A stretch of DNA of 64,000 bases from positions 62,001 through 126,000 of the forward strand of contig NZ_JABACI010000003.1 in NCBI RefSeq assembly GCF_012524205.1, in the 5' to 3' direction. Below, piece by piece: positions 1 to 7,093 of this stretch (the stretch's first letter is position 1; every line of letters begins with the position of its first letter). Both the position numbers and the translations under genes were made by a program. Under the pieces are notes generated by a model. The model saw only the letters and a list, made by a program, of their open reading frames with translations, was not told the origin of the DNA and ran no database searches. Source of the stretch: Microbacterium salsuginis. Lineage in GTDB: Bacteria; Actinomycetota; Actinomycetes; Actinomycetales; Microbacteriaceae.

Positions 1-602
1 TTGCGGACGCGATCGGGCACGACTCGCGCATTGGCCGCCGCTTCCTCGGAGCCGGCATCGGGTTCGGCGGCGGTTGCCTGCCGAAGGACATCCGCGCGTT
101 CTCCGCCCGCGCTGAGGAACTCGGACGTGGCGAGTCGGTGGCGTTCCTCCGCGAGGTCGATGCGATCAACCTCCGTCGGCGCGATCGTGCGGTCGACCTA
201 GTCGTGGACGCGTTTGGGGGTTCCGTCTTCAAGAAGAACGTCACGGTTCTTGGCGCGGCGTTCAAACCGCACAGCGACGACATCCGCGACTCCCCCGCCC
301 TGGACGTCGCGGTGCGACTGCACGGTCTCGGTGCTTGGGTCACGATCACCGACCCCGCGGCTCTCGAGAACGCGGAGCGCATGCACCCGCAGCTGAACTA
401 CGTCGCAGACCGCGACGAAGCCCTGCGCGGAGCGGATGCTGTCATCATCGTCACCGAGTGGGACGAGTACCGTCGTCAACTCTCCCCTCAGCACGCGGGC
501 GAGCTCGTGACGGGCAAAGTCATCGTGGACGGGCGGAACTGTCTCGACGCGTCAGCGTGGCGCGCGGCGGGGTGGGAGTACTACGGGATGGGACGGCCAT
601 AG
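1..602 (+). CDS. UDP-glucose 6-dehydrogenase, C-terminal part (5' end outside window)
   Basis: Partial gene, read in frame from base 3 with no start in the window. The family oxidises UDP-glucose to UDP-glucuronate with two NAD+, supplying a sugar for capsule or exopolysaccharide. The segment GFGGGCLPKDIRA (bases about 60-100) contains the catalytic cysteine motif, and the C-terminal UDP-binding/Rossmann part follows, with GAAFKPHSDDIRDSPA and VTEWDEY, both typical of the UDP-glucose/GDP-mannose dehydrogenase family, and VDGRNCLD near the end. The family is seen directly; the exact sugar nucleotide is inferred. The DUF4012 gene downstream fits a polysaccharide or envelope neighbourhood. The stop at 600-602 lies 8 bases from the convergent small gene. 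Confidence 0.93.
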   Translation, partial: ADAIGHDSRIGRRFLGAGIGFGGGCLPKDIRAFSARAEELGRGESVAFLREVDAINLRRRDRAVDLVVDAFGGSVFKKNVTVLGAAFKPHSDDIRDSPALDVAVRLHGLGAWVTITDPAALENAERMHPQLNYVADRDEALRGADAVIIVTEWDEYRRQLSPQHAGELVTGKVIVDGRNCLDASAWRAAGWEYYGMGRP

Positions 603-610
603 CAGCGATA

Positions 611-784
611 TCAAGCGATCGACCGAAGATTGCGCTGGTCAGTGTCGTCGTCGACGTCGTCCTCGCTCGCGGGCAATGGCTCTTCCTGGTCCCGACGGCG
701 AACGATGCGCCCAACTAACAGGCCGACCGCAACGGCGACGACGACCCACACGGCGCCGACGACGATCAGGACTCCCCAGTCCAT
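611..784 (-). CDS. small single-pass membrane protein, hypothetical
   Basis: Predicted 57-residue protein beginning MDWGVLIVVG. A hydrophobic helix spans about residues 3-28 and is followed by a basic stop-transfer RRR and an acidic, hydrophilic tail (DDVDDDTDQ). The start at 784 was chosen over upstream in-frame starts because a GGGGAG Shine-Dalgarno sequence lies 6 bases before it. The gene converges on the UDP-glucose dehydrogenase gene. No family was recognised; function is unknown. It may be a genuine small gene because both the ribosome binding site and the membrane-helix layout are good, but there is no similarity evidence. Confidence 0.55.
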   Translation of the reverse strand: MDWGVLIVVGAVWVVVAVAVGLLVGRIVRRRDQEEPLPASEDDVDDDTDQRNLRSIA

Positions 785-971
785 CTGAACTCCCCAGCCG
801 CTCGGGGGCCCCAGTGTCCCCCAAACGGTGGACATAGCATACGTCGCTCTGCCAGCTCCCGCTAGAGACAACACTCTGCGAGCGGTCCCGCGCCACAACC
901 GCCGCATAGGGCCTTTGCACACCGGCGAGACCTGCGGCTAGCGGTCGTTTCTGGTTGCCGTGCTGGCCCCT

Positions 972-999
972 TTGTTCGCCATCCTCAAGGCGCTACCTT
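972..999 (+). promoter_or_regulatory. possible sigma-70-type promoter of the 120-residue membrane protein gene
   Basis: TTGTTC at 972-977 and TACCTT at 994-999 are separated by 16 bases and lie 43 bases upstream of the start codon at 1043. Motif match only. Confidence 0.4.
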
Positions 1000-1042
1000 G
1001 TGACCGAAGGCCCTGTGCACGGCGAGACGAAGGATAGACACC

Positions 1043-1405
1043 ATGAAGCAGCGTCCCCTCGGAGTGACCCTCGTCGCGATCATCGCGTGGCTGTCGGGCT
1101 TCCTGCAGATCATCGGCTCGATCATCGTGATCATCGCAGGCGTCTTCGTCACCTGGCCCGCCATCCTCGGATGGATCAGCCTGGTGATCGGCGCCGTCAC
1201 GCTCGCGGTGGGCGTCGGCCTCTGGCGCGGCAACCCCACCGCCCGCACGATCGCGACGATCGTGTTCGTCATCAACATCGTGCTCGAGGTGCTGGGCATG
1301 TTCAACGGCGAGAGCCTGTGGTCGGCGATCGCCGGCTCGGCTCTGTCGATCATTGGACTGATCCTGCTCTACACCCGCTCGGCTCGGGAGTACTTCGGCT
1401 CGTAG
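1043..1405 (+). CDS. small four-helix integral membrane protein
   Basis: Predicted 120-residue protein with about four membrane helices (residues about 7-33, 36-57, 66-87, 92-112) and short loops. It begins MKQRPLGVTLVAIIAWLSG, a layout common in small actinobacterial membrane proteins of the DUF7144-like type. The ATG is preceded by AAGGA nine bases upstream. There are no catalytic residues to suggest a reaction. It stands alone between a possible promoter (972-999) and a palindromic repeat block. The family assignment is weak; that it is a real membrane protein is likely. Confidence 0.7.
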   Translation: MKQRPLGVTLVAIIAWLSGFLQIIGSIIVIIAGVFVTWPAILGWISLVIGAVTLAVGVGLWRGNPTARTIATIVFVINIVLEVLGMFNGESLWSAIAGSALSIIGLILLYTRSAREYFGS

Positions 1406-1420
1406 AGGAAGGGCGGGGCG

Positions 1421-1538
1421 CACGTTTCGTCTCGCTTCGCTCGCTCAACGAACGAAGGTGGGCGCACGCTCAACGACCGGGGGTGGGGGCTCGCTCAACG
1501 AACGAAGGGGGGCGCGCGCTCACCGAGCGGACGGGGGG
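1421..1538. repeat. intergenic palindromic repeat block, family A ('GTTTCGTCTCG...CTCAACGA')
   Basis: One nearly complete unit (CGTTTCGTCTCGCTTCGCTC followed by GCTCAACGAACG) is followed by three truncated copies of the CTCAACGA-GGGG end. The same unit recurs at 3958, 8438-8580 and 8979-9303, always between genes. Its position after the stop at 1405 would let it act as a transcription terminator. Confidence 0.8.
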
Positions 1539-1571
1539 ACTCGGTTTCTGGGAACGCTCGGGCGGGCGTCG

Positions 1572-1577
1572 TAGGGT
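1572..1577 (+). promoter_or_regulatory. -10 element TAGGGT, probable leaderless transcript
   Basis: TAGGGT sits exactly 6 bases before the GTG at 1584, so a transcript starting 7 bases after the -10 would begin at the start codon itself. No -35 box or Shine-Dalgarno sequence is evident. Confidence 0.5.
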
Positions 1578-1583
1578 GGTGCG

Positions 1584-3374
1584 GTGACCGCTTCTCCGCT
1601 GCCTCCTTCTGCGCGCACCGCGGGTCGCATCTTCGCCTGGGTCCTCGCCGGCCTGCTCATCGCCGCCGTCGTCGCGCTCGCGTGGATCGGCGTGCGCGGG
1701 GCGCTCGCATACGGACACCTTCGCGATGCGCAGGCCGCAGCATCCGGGGTCGGCGCTCAACTCTCCGACCCGGCAGCCGCCGCCGATGTCGTCGCCGACA
1801 TCGCACCACACACCGCCGCCGCACGCGGGCTCACCTCCGACCCGGTGTGGAGGTTGGCCGAGGGCGTGCCGTGGGTCGGCCCGCAGCTCTCCGCCGTGTC
1901 GAGTGTCGCAGCGTCGCTCGACGAGATCGCCTCTACGGCCCTCGCCCCGCTGGCAGAAGCCGCATCGGGATACTCTGTCGGGGCCCTCAGCCCGCAGGGC
2001 GGTCGCATCGACCTGACGGCGATCACGCAGATTCAGGATGCCGCGCGCGCAGCGGCCGACGGAATCGGCGCGGCTGCGGCATCCGTCTCAGGCATCGACC
2101 GCGCGCCGCTGCTCTCTCCCGTGCGCGATGCCGTCGACGAGGTCGACACCCTGCTCGCCGAGACCGACGTCGCAACCGGCGCCCTCTCGCGGGCGAGCAC
2201 GCTGTTGCCTTCCATGCTCGGCGCGGAAGGACCCCGCAACTACCTCGTGCTGTTCCAGAACAACGCGGAGTGGCGCTCGCTGGGCGGGATCCCTGGTGCG
2301 ATGGCGCTACTGCATACCGACGGCGGGGCGATGAGTCTTGCAGCTCAGGAGTCGTCAAGCGATTACGCGCGCTACGACACATCGGTGCTCCCGCTCGGCG
2401 ACGAGATCACGCCGATCTACGGCGAGCGTCCAGGCCGCTGGATCCAGAACGTCACCCAGGTGCCCGACTTCGCCGTCTCGGCGGCTCTCGCTCGCGAGAT
2501 GTGGGCGCGTGAGCACGGCGGCCAGCAGGTCGACGGCGTGATCGCCCTCGACCCCGTCGCCCTGTCATACCTTCTCGCCGCGACCGGCCCCATCGAGCTG
2601 CCCACCGGCGACGTGCTGACGGCTGAGTCGGCGGTGTCGCTCCTCTTGAACGACGTCTACCACCGCTACGAGCGCCCGCGCGACCAGGATGCGTTCTTCG
2701 CCGCCGCCGCGGCGGCCGTGTTCGACCGGCTTGCCAACGGTGGCGTCGACCCGGCCGCACTCGTTCAGGCGCTCGGCAAGGCCGGCGACGAGCAGCGCCT
2801 GCTGCTGTGGAGCGCGCACGAAGACGAACAAGCACTCCTCGCCGACACCACTCTCGCCGGCGGACTGCCGGTGACGGATGCCACCACCGCGCGTTTCGGC
2901 GTGTATCTGAACGACGGCACCGGGTCGAAGATGGACTTCTACCAGACCGCTACGAGCACCCTCACGTGGAACGAGTGCCGCGTGGATGCCGCAGGGCTCG
3001 CGGTCGGCGATGCCACCATGTCGGTCACGATCGCGAACAACGCTCCGGCCGATGCGGCGAACTTGCCTTCGTATATAACTGGCGGCGGAAACTTCGGGGT
3101 ACCGGCCGGAGTCACTCGAACAGTCGCGTACGTGTACCTGCCCGAGGGCTGGGAACTGGCCGACGCGACCACGTCGGACGGGTCAGGTTTCGGCGGTGGC
3201 ATGCACGACGGCCGGCGGGTCGTGAGTCTCTCGGTCGACCTCGCCCCCGGGCAGTCCGTGACCGCGACGATCACTGCCCAGACCACGGCTCCGGGAGCAC
3301 CGACGGTCGAGGTGGTAGGCACCCCCACGATCACCGCTCCCGCTGAAGTTGCCTCGACCTGCGGCACTCCGTAG
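1584..3374 (+). CDS. DUF4012 domain-containing membrane-anchored protein
   Basis: 596 residues. An N-terminal transmembrane helix (about residues 14-38) is followed by a large extracellular domain of the DUF4012 family, recognisable from NYLVLFQNNAEWRSLGGIPG, from GVIALDPVALSYLLAATGPI, and from DVYHRYERPRDQDAFF. Members often occur in exopolysaccharide loci of actinobacteria, but their activity is unknown. The GTG start follows a -10 box at 6 bases, suggesting leaderless translation. The next gene, encoding a small sortase-anchored protein, starts 10 bases after the stop and probably shares the transcript. The C-terminal region (about 440-590) is Thr/Ala-rich and looks like a beta-sandwich ending. 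Family assignment is confident, function is not. Confidence 0.85.
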   Translation: MTASPLPPSARTAGRIFAWVLAGLLIAAVVALAWIGVRGALAYGHLRDAQAAASGVGAQLSDPAAAADVVADIAPHTAAARGLTSDPVWRLAEGVPWVGPQLSAVSSVAASLDEIASTALAPLAEAASGYSVGALSPQGGRIDLTAITQIQDAARAAADGIGAAAASVSGIDRAPLLSPVRDAVDEVDTLLAETDVATGALSRASTLLPSMLGAEGPRNYLVLFQNNAEWRSLGGIPGAMALLHTDGGAMSLAAQESSSDYARYDTSVLPLGDEITPIYGERPGRWIQNVTQVPDFAVSAALAREMWAREHGGQQVDGVIALDPVALSYLLAATGPIELPTGDVLTAESAVSLLLNDVYHRYERPRDQDAFFAAAAAAVFDRLANGGVDPAALVQALGKAGDEQRLLLWSAHEDEQALLADTTLAGGLPVTDATTARFGVYLNDGTGSKMDFYQTATSTLTWNECRVDAAGLAVGDATMSVTIANNAPADAANLPSYITGGGNFGVPAGVTRTVAYVYLPEGWELADATTSDGSGFGGGMHDGRRVVSLSVDLAPGQSVTATITAQTTAPGAPTVEVVGTPTITAPAEVASTCGTP

Positions 3375-3384
3375 GATCAACCTG

Positions 3385-3942
3385 ATGATCGCCACCCGTC
3401 TGCGCACCGCTCGCCGCGCCGCCCTTGTTGCCGCGCTCGCGACGATCGCAGTCGTCGGCGCTCCGGCCGCCGCGCAGGCGTCCACGATCTATCCGCCGTC
3501 GGGGGCCTGCACCACCAGCCCCGCCACCGCGCAGCCGGGCTCGACCATCGACTTCGAATGCGCCGCCGGCACCTTCTCGAGCAACGAGAGCGTGACCGTC
3601 ACCGTCACTGGCGAGAACGGCGCAGGCGCCACCATCGGCATGGTGCGCTTCGCGATCTCCACCGCGAGCGAGGTCGTCACATCGCAGACGAACGGCTCGC
3701 TCTCCCCGCTCGACATCACGCTTCCGTCGAACGCCAGCGGCACCTATAACATCGCCGCGATCTCATCGACCTCGGCCGGCGGCACCGCAGCCGTCTCGAT
3801 CACCGGAGCCAACGGTCTGCCCGTGACCGGCCTCGACAGCGGCTCGATGCTCGGCCTGTGGATCGGCGGCGGCGCCCTCGTCGCCGCGGGTGCAGCACTC
3901 GGTATCGCCGCCATCGTGCGACGCCGGCGCGACTCCGACTAA
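3385..3942 (+). CDS. small secreted cell-wall-anchored protein with LPVTG sorting signal
   Basis: 185 residues from ATG 3385 (an upstream in-frame start at 3349 would overlap the previous gene and lacks a ribosome site). It has a basic N-terminus, a signal peptide (about residues 5-33, ending AAQAS), and a short Ser/Thr-rich domain with two cysteines (GACTTS and FECAAG). A classical sorting signal ends the protein: LPVTG, a hydrophobic helix and the tail RRRRDSD. Sortase would cleave it and link it to peptidoglycan. AGGA lies 8 bases before the start. It lies 10 bases after the DUF4012 gene and is likely its partner. No enzymatic motif was seen; it may be an adhesion or structural wall protein. 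Confidence 0.8.
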   Translation: MIATRLRTARRAALVAALATIAVVGAPAAAQASTIYPPSGACTTSPATAQPGSTIDFECAAGTFSSNESVTVTVTGENGAGATIGMVRFAISTASEVVTSQTNGSLSPLDITLPSNASGTYNIAAISSTSAGGTAAVSITGANGLPVTGLDSGSMLGLWIGGGALVAAGAALGIAAIVRRRRDSD

Positions 3943-3957
3943 GAGCGGCTTCGGCGG

Positions 3958-4006
3958 TTCGGGGCGTTTCGTCTCGTCGCTGCGCTCCTCGCTCAACGAC
4001 CGGGGA
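3958..4006. repeat. family A palindromic repeat, single copy
   Basis: GGCGTTTCGTCTCGTCGCTG with the CTCCTCGCTCAACGACCGGG end, lying 15 bases after the stop of the LPVTG gene. This is a single right-arm copy of the unit seen as a hairpin at 8479-8580. Confidence 0.8.
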
Positions 4007-4062
4007 AGGTAGCTGCGTTTCTCGCTCAGCGCGGAGCTGGTTGGGGCGTCGGCCGTCACCGG

Positions 4063-4068
4063 TATGGT
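4063..4068 (+). promoter_or_regulatory. -10 element TATGGT, possible leaderless start
   Basis: TATGGT lies 7 bases upstream of ATG 4076. This supports 4076 rather than 4064, because the alternative ATG falls inside the -10 box itself. Confidence 0.4.
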
Positions 4069-4075
4069 CGGGGCC

Positions 4076-4915
4076 ATGACGGTCCCCGTGTCGACGTCGC
4101 TCGAGCGCACCTACCGGTACCTTCGAATCGGTCTCGCGGGCACGATCGTGGTCATCTTCGTCGCGGTCGGCCAGGCCGCAGCATCCGTCGGCTGGCTCAC
4201 CTCGGTGAGCGACTACTTCTACACTCCCGCGCGCAACGCCATCGTCGGCGCCCTCGTCGCCGCGACCCTGGCCCTTGTCGCACTGTCGGGCCGCGGGCCG
4301 GAACGCGCGCTACTTGACGCCGCCGCACTGTTCGCACCGCTGATCGCCGTCGTGCCCACGCCGGTGGCGGCCGGCGCGATCGTCGGCGTCGTCACCACGT
4401 GCACCGAGCGGTGCTTTCCCGCCGAATACGAACCGGATGCCGCCAACGGCGTGGGCACCTACCTCGTGGTCGGCACGCTCACGGTGCTGATCGCCGTGCT
4501 GCTCGCGGCGCTGCGGCAGGTCTCGCTCGCAGCGATCCGGTTCTCGCTCGCGATCGCGGTGGTCGTGCTGATCGTCGTAGGGGTGACGTGGGCGTTCGCG
4601 CGCAGCGCGTTCCTCGAGTACGGGCACTTCGTCGCGACGGTCGCGTTCTTCGCGCTGTTCGCCCTTGTGGCGGTGCGGAGCGCCTTCCCACGGCGCGGCG
4701 TGACGCCGGCGCCGGTCTATCGCGTGCTGTACACCGCGATCGCGGTGGGGCTGGCGATCGTGCTCGTGGCGTACATCCTGCTGCTGGCGTTCGCCGATCC
4801 CCGCGGCATCCCGGTCGTGCTCATCATCGAGACGGCCGCGCTGGTGCTGTTCTTCGCATTCTGGGTGGTGCAGGGCGTCGAGAAGTGGGACGAGCCCGAC
4901 CCGTCGCTGCGGTAG
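4076..4915 (+). CDS. polytopic membrane protein, hypothetical
   Basis: 279 residues with about seven membrane helices: after an N-terminal YRYLRIGLAG segment, helices fall at about residues 17-42, 58-76, 85-110, 127-147, 154-175, 182-203, 222-243 and 248-270. The loop around residues 113-122 carries two cysteines (TCTERC). The layout resembles DUF998-type membrane proteins, but similarity is not strong enough for a family call. The start was chosen from the TATGGT box. It is separated from the preceding gene by a family A repeat and is convergent with the deazaflavin reductase gene. Function is unknown. Confidence 0.75.
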   Translation: MTVPVSTSLERTYRYLRIGLAGTIVVIFVAVGQAAASVGWLTSVSDYFYTPARNAIVGALVAATLALVALSGRGPERALLDAAALFAPLIAVVPTPVAAGAIVGVVTTCTERCFPAEYEPDAANGVGTYLVVGTLTVLIAVLLAALRQVSLAAIRFSLAIAVVVLIVVGVTWAFARSAFLEYGHFVATVAFFALFALVAVRSAFPRRGVTPAPVYRVLYTAIAVGLAIVLVAYILLLAFADPRGIPVVLIIETAALVLFFAFWVVQGVEKWDEPDPSLR

Positions 4916-4983
4916 TCGACGCGGCCCGCGGACACGGGCCGGGCGGCGCCGACGGGTCGATCAGAGGTCGAGAGGATCCGTGC

Positions 4984-5460
4984 TCACGGCCGAGGACTGA
5001 AGCTGACGCGCATGAGCCGGCTTTCAGCCCAGTCTTCGAGCCGAGTCGGGCGGATGGTGCCGGGGTCGTGAGGTTGATTGAGATCCGCGACGATCTCCGC
5101 CAGCACGGCCCGGCGTTCAGCTGGGTCGGTGACAGGCGTAGCCCGAGCAGGCAGATCCGCGCGAATCCCGTTCTTGAGGTGGAACGTGAAGTCGGGATTG
5201 GCGAGAAGGTTCGCGTACCAGCCGGTAGCGGCACCGCCCGCACCGCTGCACAGGTATGTGGCTCCGGCAGCGCGGTAGAAGAAGATCTCGATGCGGCGTG
5301 GCCTGCCGGTGCGGCGCCCCTGCGTCGTGATGTCAATGATCCGCTCGCTGGTGCCGGCGGCTGGTGTGAACTCGATGGCTCGCCGGATGCGATCGGGCAG
5401 ATGTGCCAACGACGCCTCACGCACGGATGCGTTCCATCCGGTCGTGCCTGCAGTGCTCAT
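4984..5460 (-). CDS. nitroreductase/deazaflavin-dependent (DUF385-type) oxidoreductase
   Basis: 158 residues. TTQGRRTGRPRRIEIFFY and the later GWYANLLANPDF match the split beta-barrel family of deazaflavin (F420)-dependent nitro/quinone reductases. These bind a flavin or F420 and reduce small substrates; the substrate here is unknown. The ATG at 5460 overlaps the TGA of the SDR gene by four bases (ATGA), so the two are translationally coupled. The operon is probably repressed by the divergent TetR-family regulator. The cofactor cannot be decided from this sequence alone; F420 is inferred from the family. Confidence 0.82.
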   Translation of the reverse strand: MSTAGTTGWNASVREASLAHLPDRIRRAIEFTPAAGTSERIIDITTQGRRTGRPRRIEIFFYRAAGATYLCSGAGGAATGWYANLLANPDFTFHLKNGIRADLPARATPVTDPAERRAVLAEIVADLNQPHDPGTIRPTRLEDWAESRLMRVSFSPRP

Positions 5461-6236
5461 GCGGCCTCCGCCGGAAGGGCGGGCCCCAGCAGGAGTCCAC
5501 CGTCGATGACGTACTCCGCCCCCGTGATGAACGATGCGTCGGAGGACGTGAGGAACAGGAGAAGCCGGGTGACATCGGCCGGCTCTCCCAGGCGGGGGAT
5601 GGCGAACGGTTCGGGTGAATAGAAGTCGGCAATGGCCGCGGCGGCCCCGGCTGCGGGTTCTTGGATGAAGGGGGTCGCGATCACGCCGGGGTGGATCGTG
5701 TTCACGCGGATGCGATCCCGGCCCAGCTCGAGCGCCGCCGTTCGGGTCAGGCCACGCACGGCCCACTTGCTCGCGACGTACGGCGCATAGTGCGCCGTGC
5801 CACCCAGGCCCATGGTTGAGCCGATGTTGACGACGGCTCCCCCTTTGGCGCGGCGCAGAGCGGGCGCGGCGACCTTGATGCCGAGGAAGGTCCCGGTGAG
5901 GTTGATGTCGAGGATGCGCGACCACGTGGCCTGCTCCGTGTTCTCGATCGGCACCGGAGGATTCTGGACGCCCGCGTTGTTGACGAGCACGTTCAGGGCG
6001 CCGAAGGCGCTTTCGGTGGCTCGCACAGCGGCAGACCATGAATTCTCGTCGGTGACGTCCAGGTCGGTGAAATGAGCGCGGGTCCCGAGCTCATCAGCGA
6101 GAGCTGCGCCGCGTTCGGTATCGATGCCGCCGATCATCACGTTCGCTCCTTCCTGGTGGTAGGCGCGCACGTGGCTCGATCCCTGACCACCGGTCCCACC
6201 GGTCACGAGCACGGTCTGGTCGTGGAAACGGTTCAT
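5457..6236 (-). CDS. SDR-family oxidoreductase
   Basis: 259 residues of the classical short-chain dehydrogenase/reductase family. The N-terminal Rossmann motif is TGGTGGQGSSH; NNAG follows at about residues 86-89; a catalytic serine precedes the YVASK (YxxxK) tetrad motif; and the PG-motif region IHPGVIATP is near residue 185. An Asp-rich ITER-like segment after beta-strand 2 (GGIDTERG) suggests NAD(H) preference, which is inference. The start at 6236 has GAAGGAACAG just upstream. It is first gene of the two-gene operon with the deazaflavin-type reductase and is controlled from the shared intergenic region by TetR operators. The substrate is unknown. Confidence 0.9.
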   Translation of the reverse strand: MNRFHDQTVLVTGGTGGQGSSHVRAYHQEGANVMIGGIDTERGAALADELGTRAHFTDLDVTDENSWSAAVRATESAFGALNVLVNNAGVQNPPVPIENTEQATWSRILDINLTGTFLGIKVAAPALRRAKGGAVVNIGSTMGLGGTAHYAPYVASKWAVRGLTRTAALELGRDRIRVNTIHPGVIATPFIQEPAAGAAAAIADFYSPEPFAIPRLGEPADVTRLLLFLTSSDASFITGAEYVIDGGLLLGPALPAEAA

Positions 6237-6299
6237 CAGCTGTTCCTTCGGTACGTCTGGGACTGACCGGGCTCGCCGGGGGACGAACGGGACGGACGA

Positions 6300-6321
6300 T
6301 GGTGAGTCGGATGACTCACCA
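6300..6321. promoter_or_regulatory. TetR-family operator O1
   Basis: Perfect inverted repeat with core GGTGAGT-N6-ACTCACC (6301-6320). It lies downstream of the SDR -10 box, where bound repressor would block transcription. Confidence 0.75.
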
Positions 6322-6329
6322 CTGCCCCG

Positions 6330-6358
6330 ATGCTAGATCGCTGTCGGTGGTGAGTCAA
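6330..6358 (-). promoter_or_regulatory. promoter of the SDR operon
   Basis: Minus-strand TTGACT (6353-6358), a 17-base spacer and TAGCAT (6330-6335). The -35 box overlaps operator O2, and O1 lies about 10-30 bases downstream of the predicted start of transcription. Confidence 0.7.
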
Positions 6359-6368
6359 GCCACTCACC
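6349..6368. promoter_or_regulatory. TetR-family operator O2
   Basis: GGTGAGT-N6-ACTCACC, identical in arms and spacing to O1, with centres 48 bases apart. It covers the SDR -35 box and the -35 position of the regulator's own promoter. Confidence 0.75.
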
Positions 6369-6371
6369 TCG

Positions 6372-6377
6372 TATGCT
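6372..6377 (+). promoter_or_regulatory. -10 element TATGCT of the TetR regulator gene
   Basis: TATGCT lies exactly 6 bases before ATG 6384, predicting a leaderless message; the operator O2 is immediately upstream, so the gene is probably autorepressed. Confidence 0.5.
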
Positions 6378-6383
6378 CGATGC

Positions 6384-7028
6384 ATGAGCAGCGTCGTGCC
6401 GACATACCACCAGCGCGTCGCCCAGGAGAAGCGCTCACTGATCGTGGCGGCGGCGACCGTACTCTTCCTCGAGCTGGGTTACGACCGGACGACTCTCGCG
6501 CGGATCGCAGAGCGGTCGGGCGTCTCGCGGGCGACCCTGTTCAAGCAGTTTCCAAGCAAGGCCGCCCTGTTCGACGCCATCGTCACCGAGTCCTGGTCGA
6601 CCGCTGACGACGAGGACGCTCCGCCGACGGGCAACTTCGTCGACGGCCTGAGCACCCTCGGTCGCCGCTACGCCACGCTGTTGAGCCGACCCCAGATGAC
6701 CGACCTGTTCCGGATCGTCATCGCGGAACTTCCGCGATTCCCTGAGCTTGCCCATGCGCAGTTCTCGCACGGGAAGATGCCCTACTTCGAGTCCGTACGC
6801 AGCTATCTCCTTGCTGAGCACGAGGCGGGAGCGGTGCGTATCGAGGACGCCGAGCTCGCAGCCACCCAGTTCCTCGGCATGATCTCCAACTACGTCTTCT
6901 GGCCGAGACTCCTCGTCCCGGGCTGGGAGGTGAGCACCGAAGGCGTTACTCAGGTGGTTGACGAGGCCGTCCGCACCATCGCCGCCCGGTACGCCGCGAC
7001 GGGGCCAGCATCGTCCCTCAACGACTGA
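6384..7028 (+). CDS. TetR/AcrR-family transcriptional repressor
   Basis: 214 residues. The N-terminal helix-turn-helix reads RIAERSGVSRATLFKQFPSK at about residues 36-55, typical of TetR family DNA-binding domains; the rest is an all-helical ligand-binding and dimer domain with no recognised ligand. The gene is divergent from the SDR/deazaflavin-reductase operon, and two GGTGAGT-N6-ACTCACC palindromes lie in the 147-base intergenic region. It therefore probably represses both the operon and itself until a small molecule binds. Ligand and pathway are unknown. The start at 6384 fits the TATGCT box and the HTH position. Confidence 0.9.
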   Translation: MSSVVPTYHQRVAQEKRSLIVAAATVLFLELGYDRTTLARIAERSGVSRATLFKQFPSKAALFDAIVTESWSTADDEDAPPTGNFVDGLSTLGRRYATLLSRPQMTDLFRIVIAELPRFPELAHAQFSHGKMPYFESVRSYLLAEHEAGAVRIEDAELAATQFLGMISNYVFWPRLLVPGWEVSTEGVTQVVDEAVRTIAARYAATGPASSLND

Positions 7029-7081
7029 GCCGAGTTATCCACAGTTTCGATTTCATCCCGCATGATGTCCGAGGTGTCTCG

Positions 7082-7087
7082 TATATT
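7082..7087 (+). promoter_or_regulatory. -10 element TATATT, probable leaderless start
   Basis: TATATT is 6 bases upstream of ATG 7094. No ribosome binding site is visible before the ATG. Confidence 0.5.
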
Positions 7088-7093
7088 CGTTCT

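Noticed and set aside
1381..1587. Short frames with SLRSLNER-like peptides near 1430
   Set aside because: Artefact of the palindromic repeat; no ribosome site.
4064..4075. ATG 4064 as start of the membrane protein
   Set aside because: It falls in the TATGGT -10 box; 4076 fits better.
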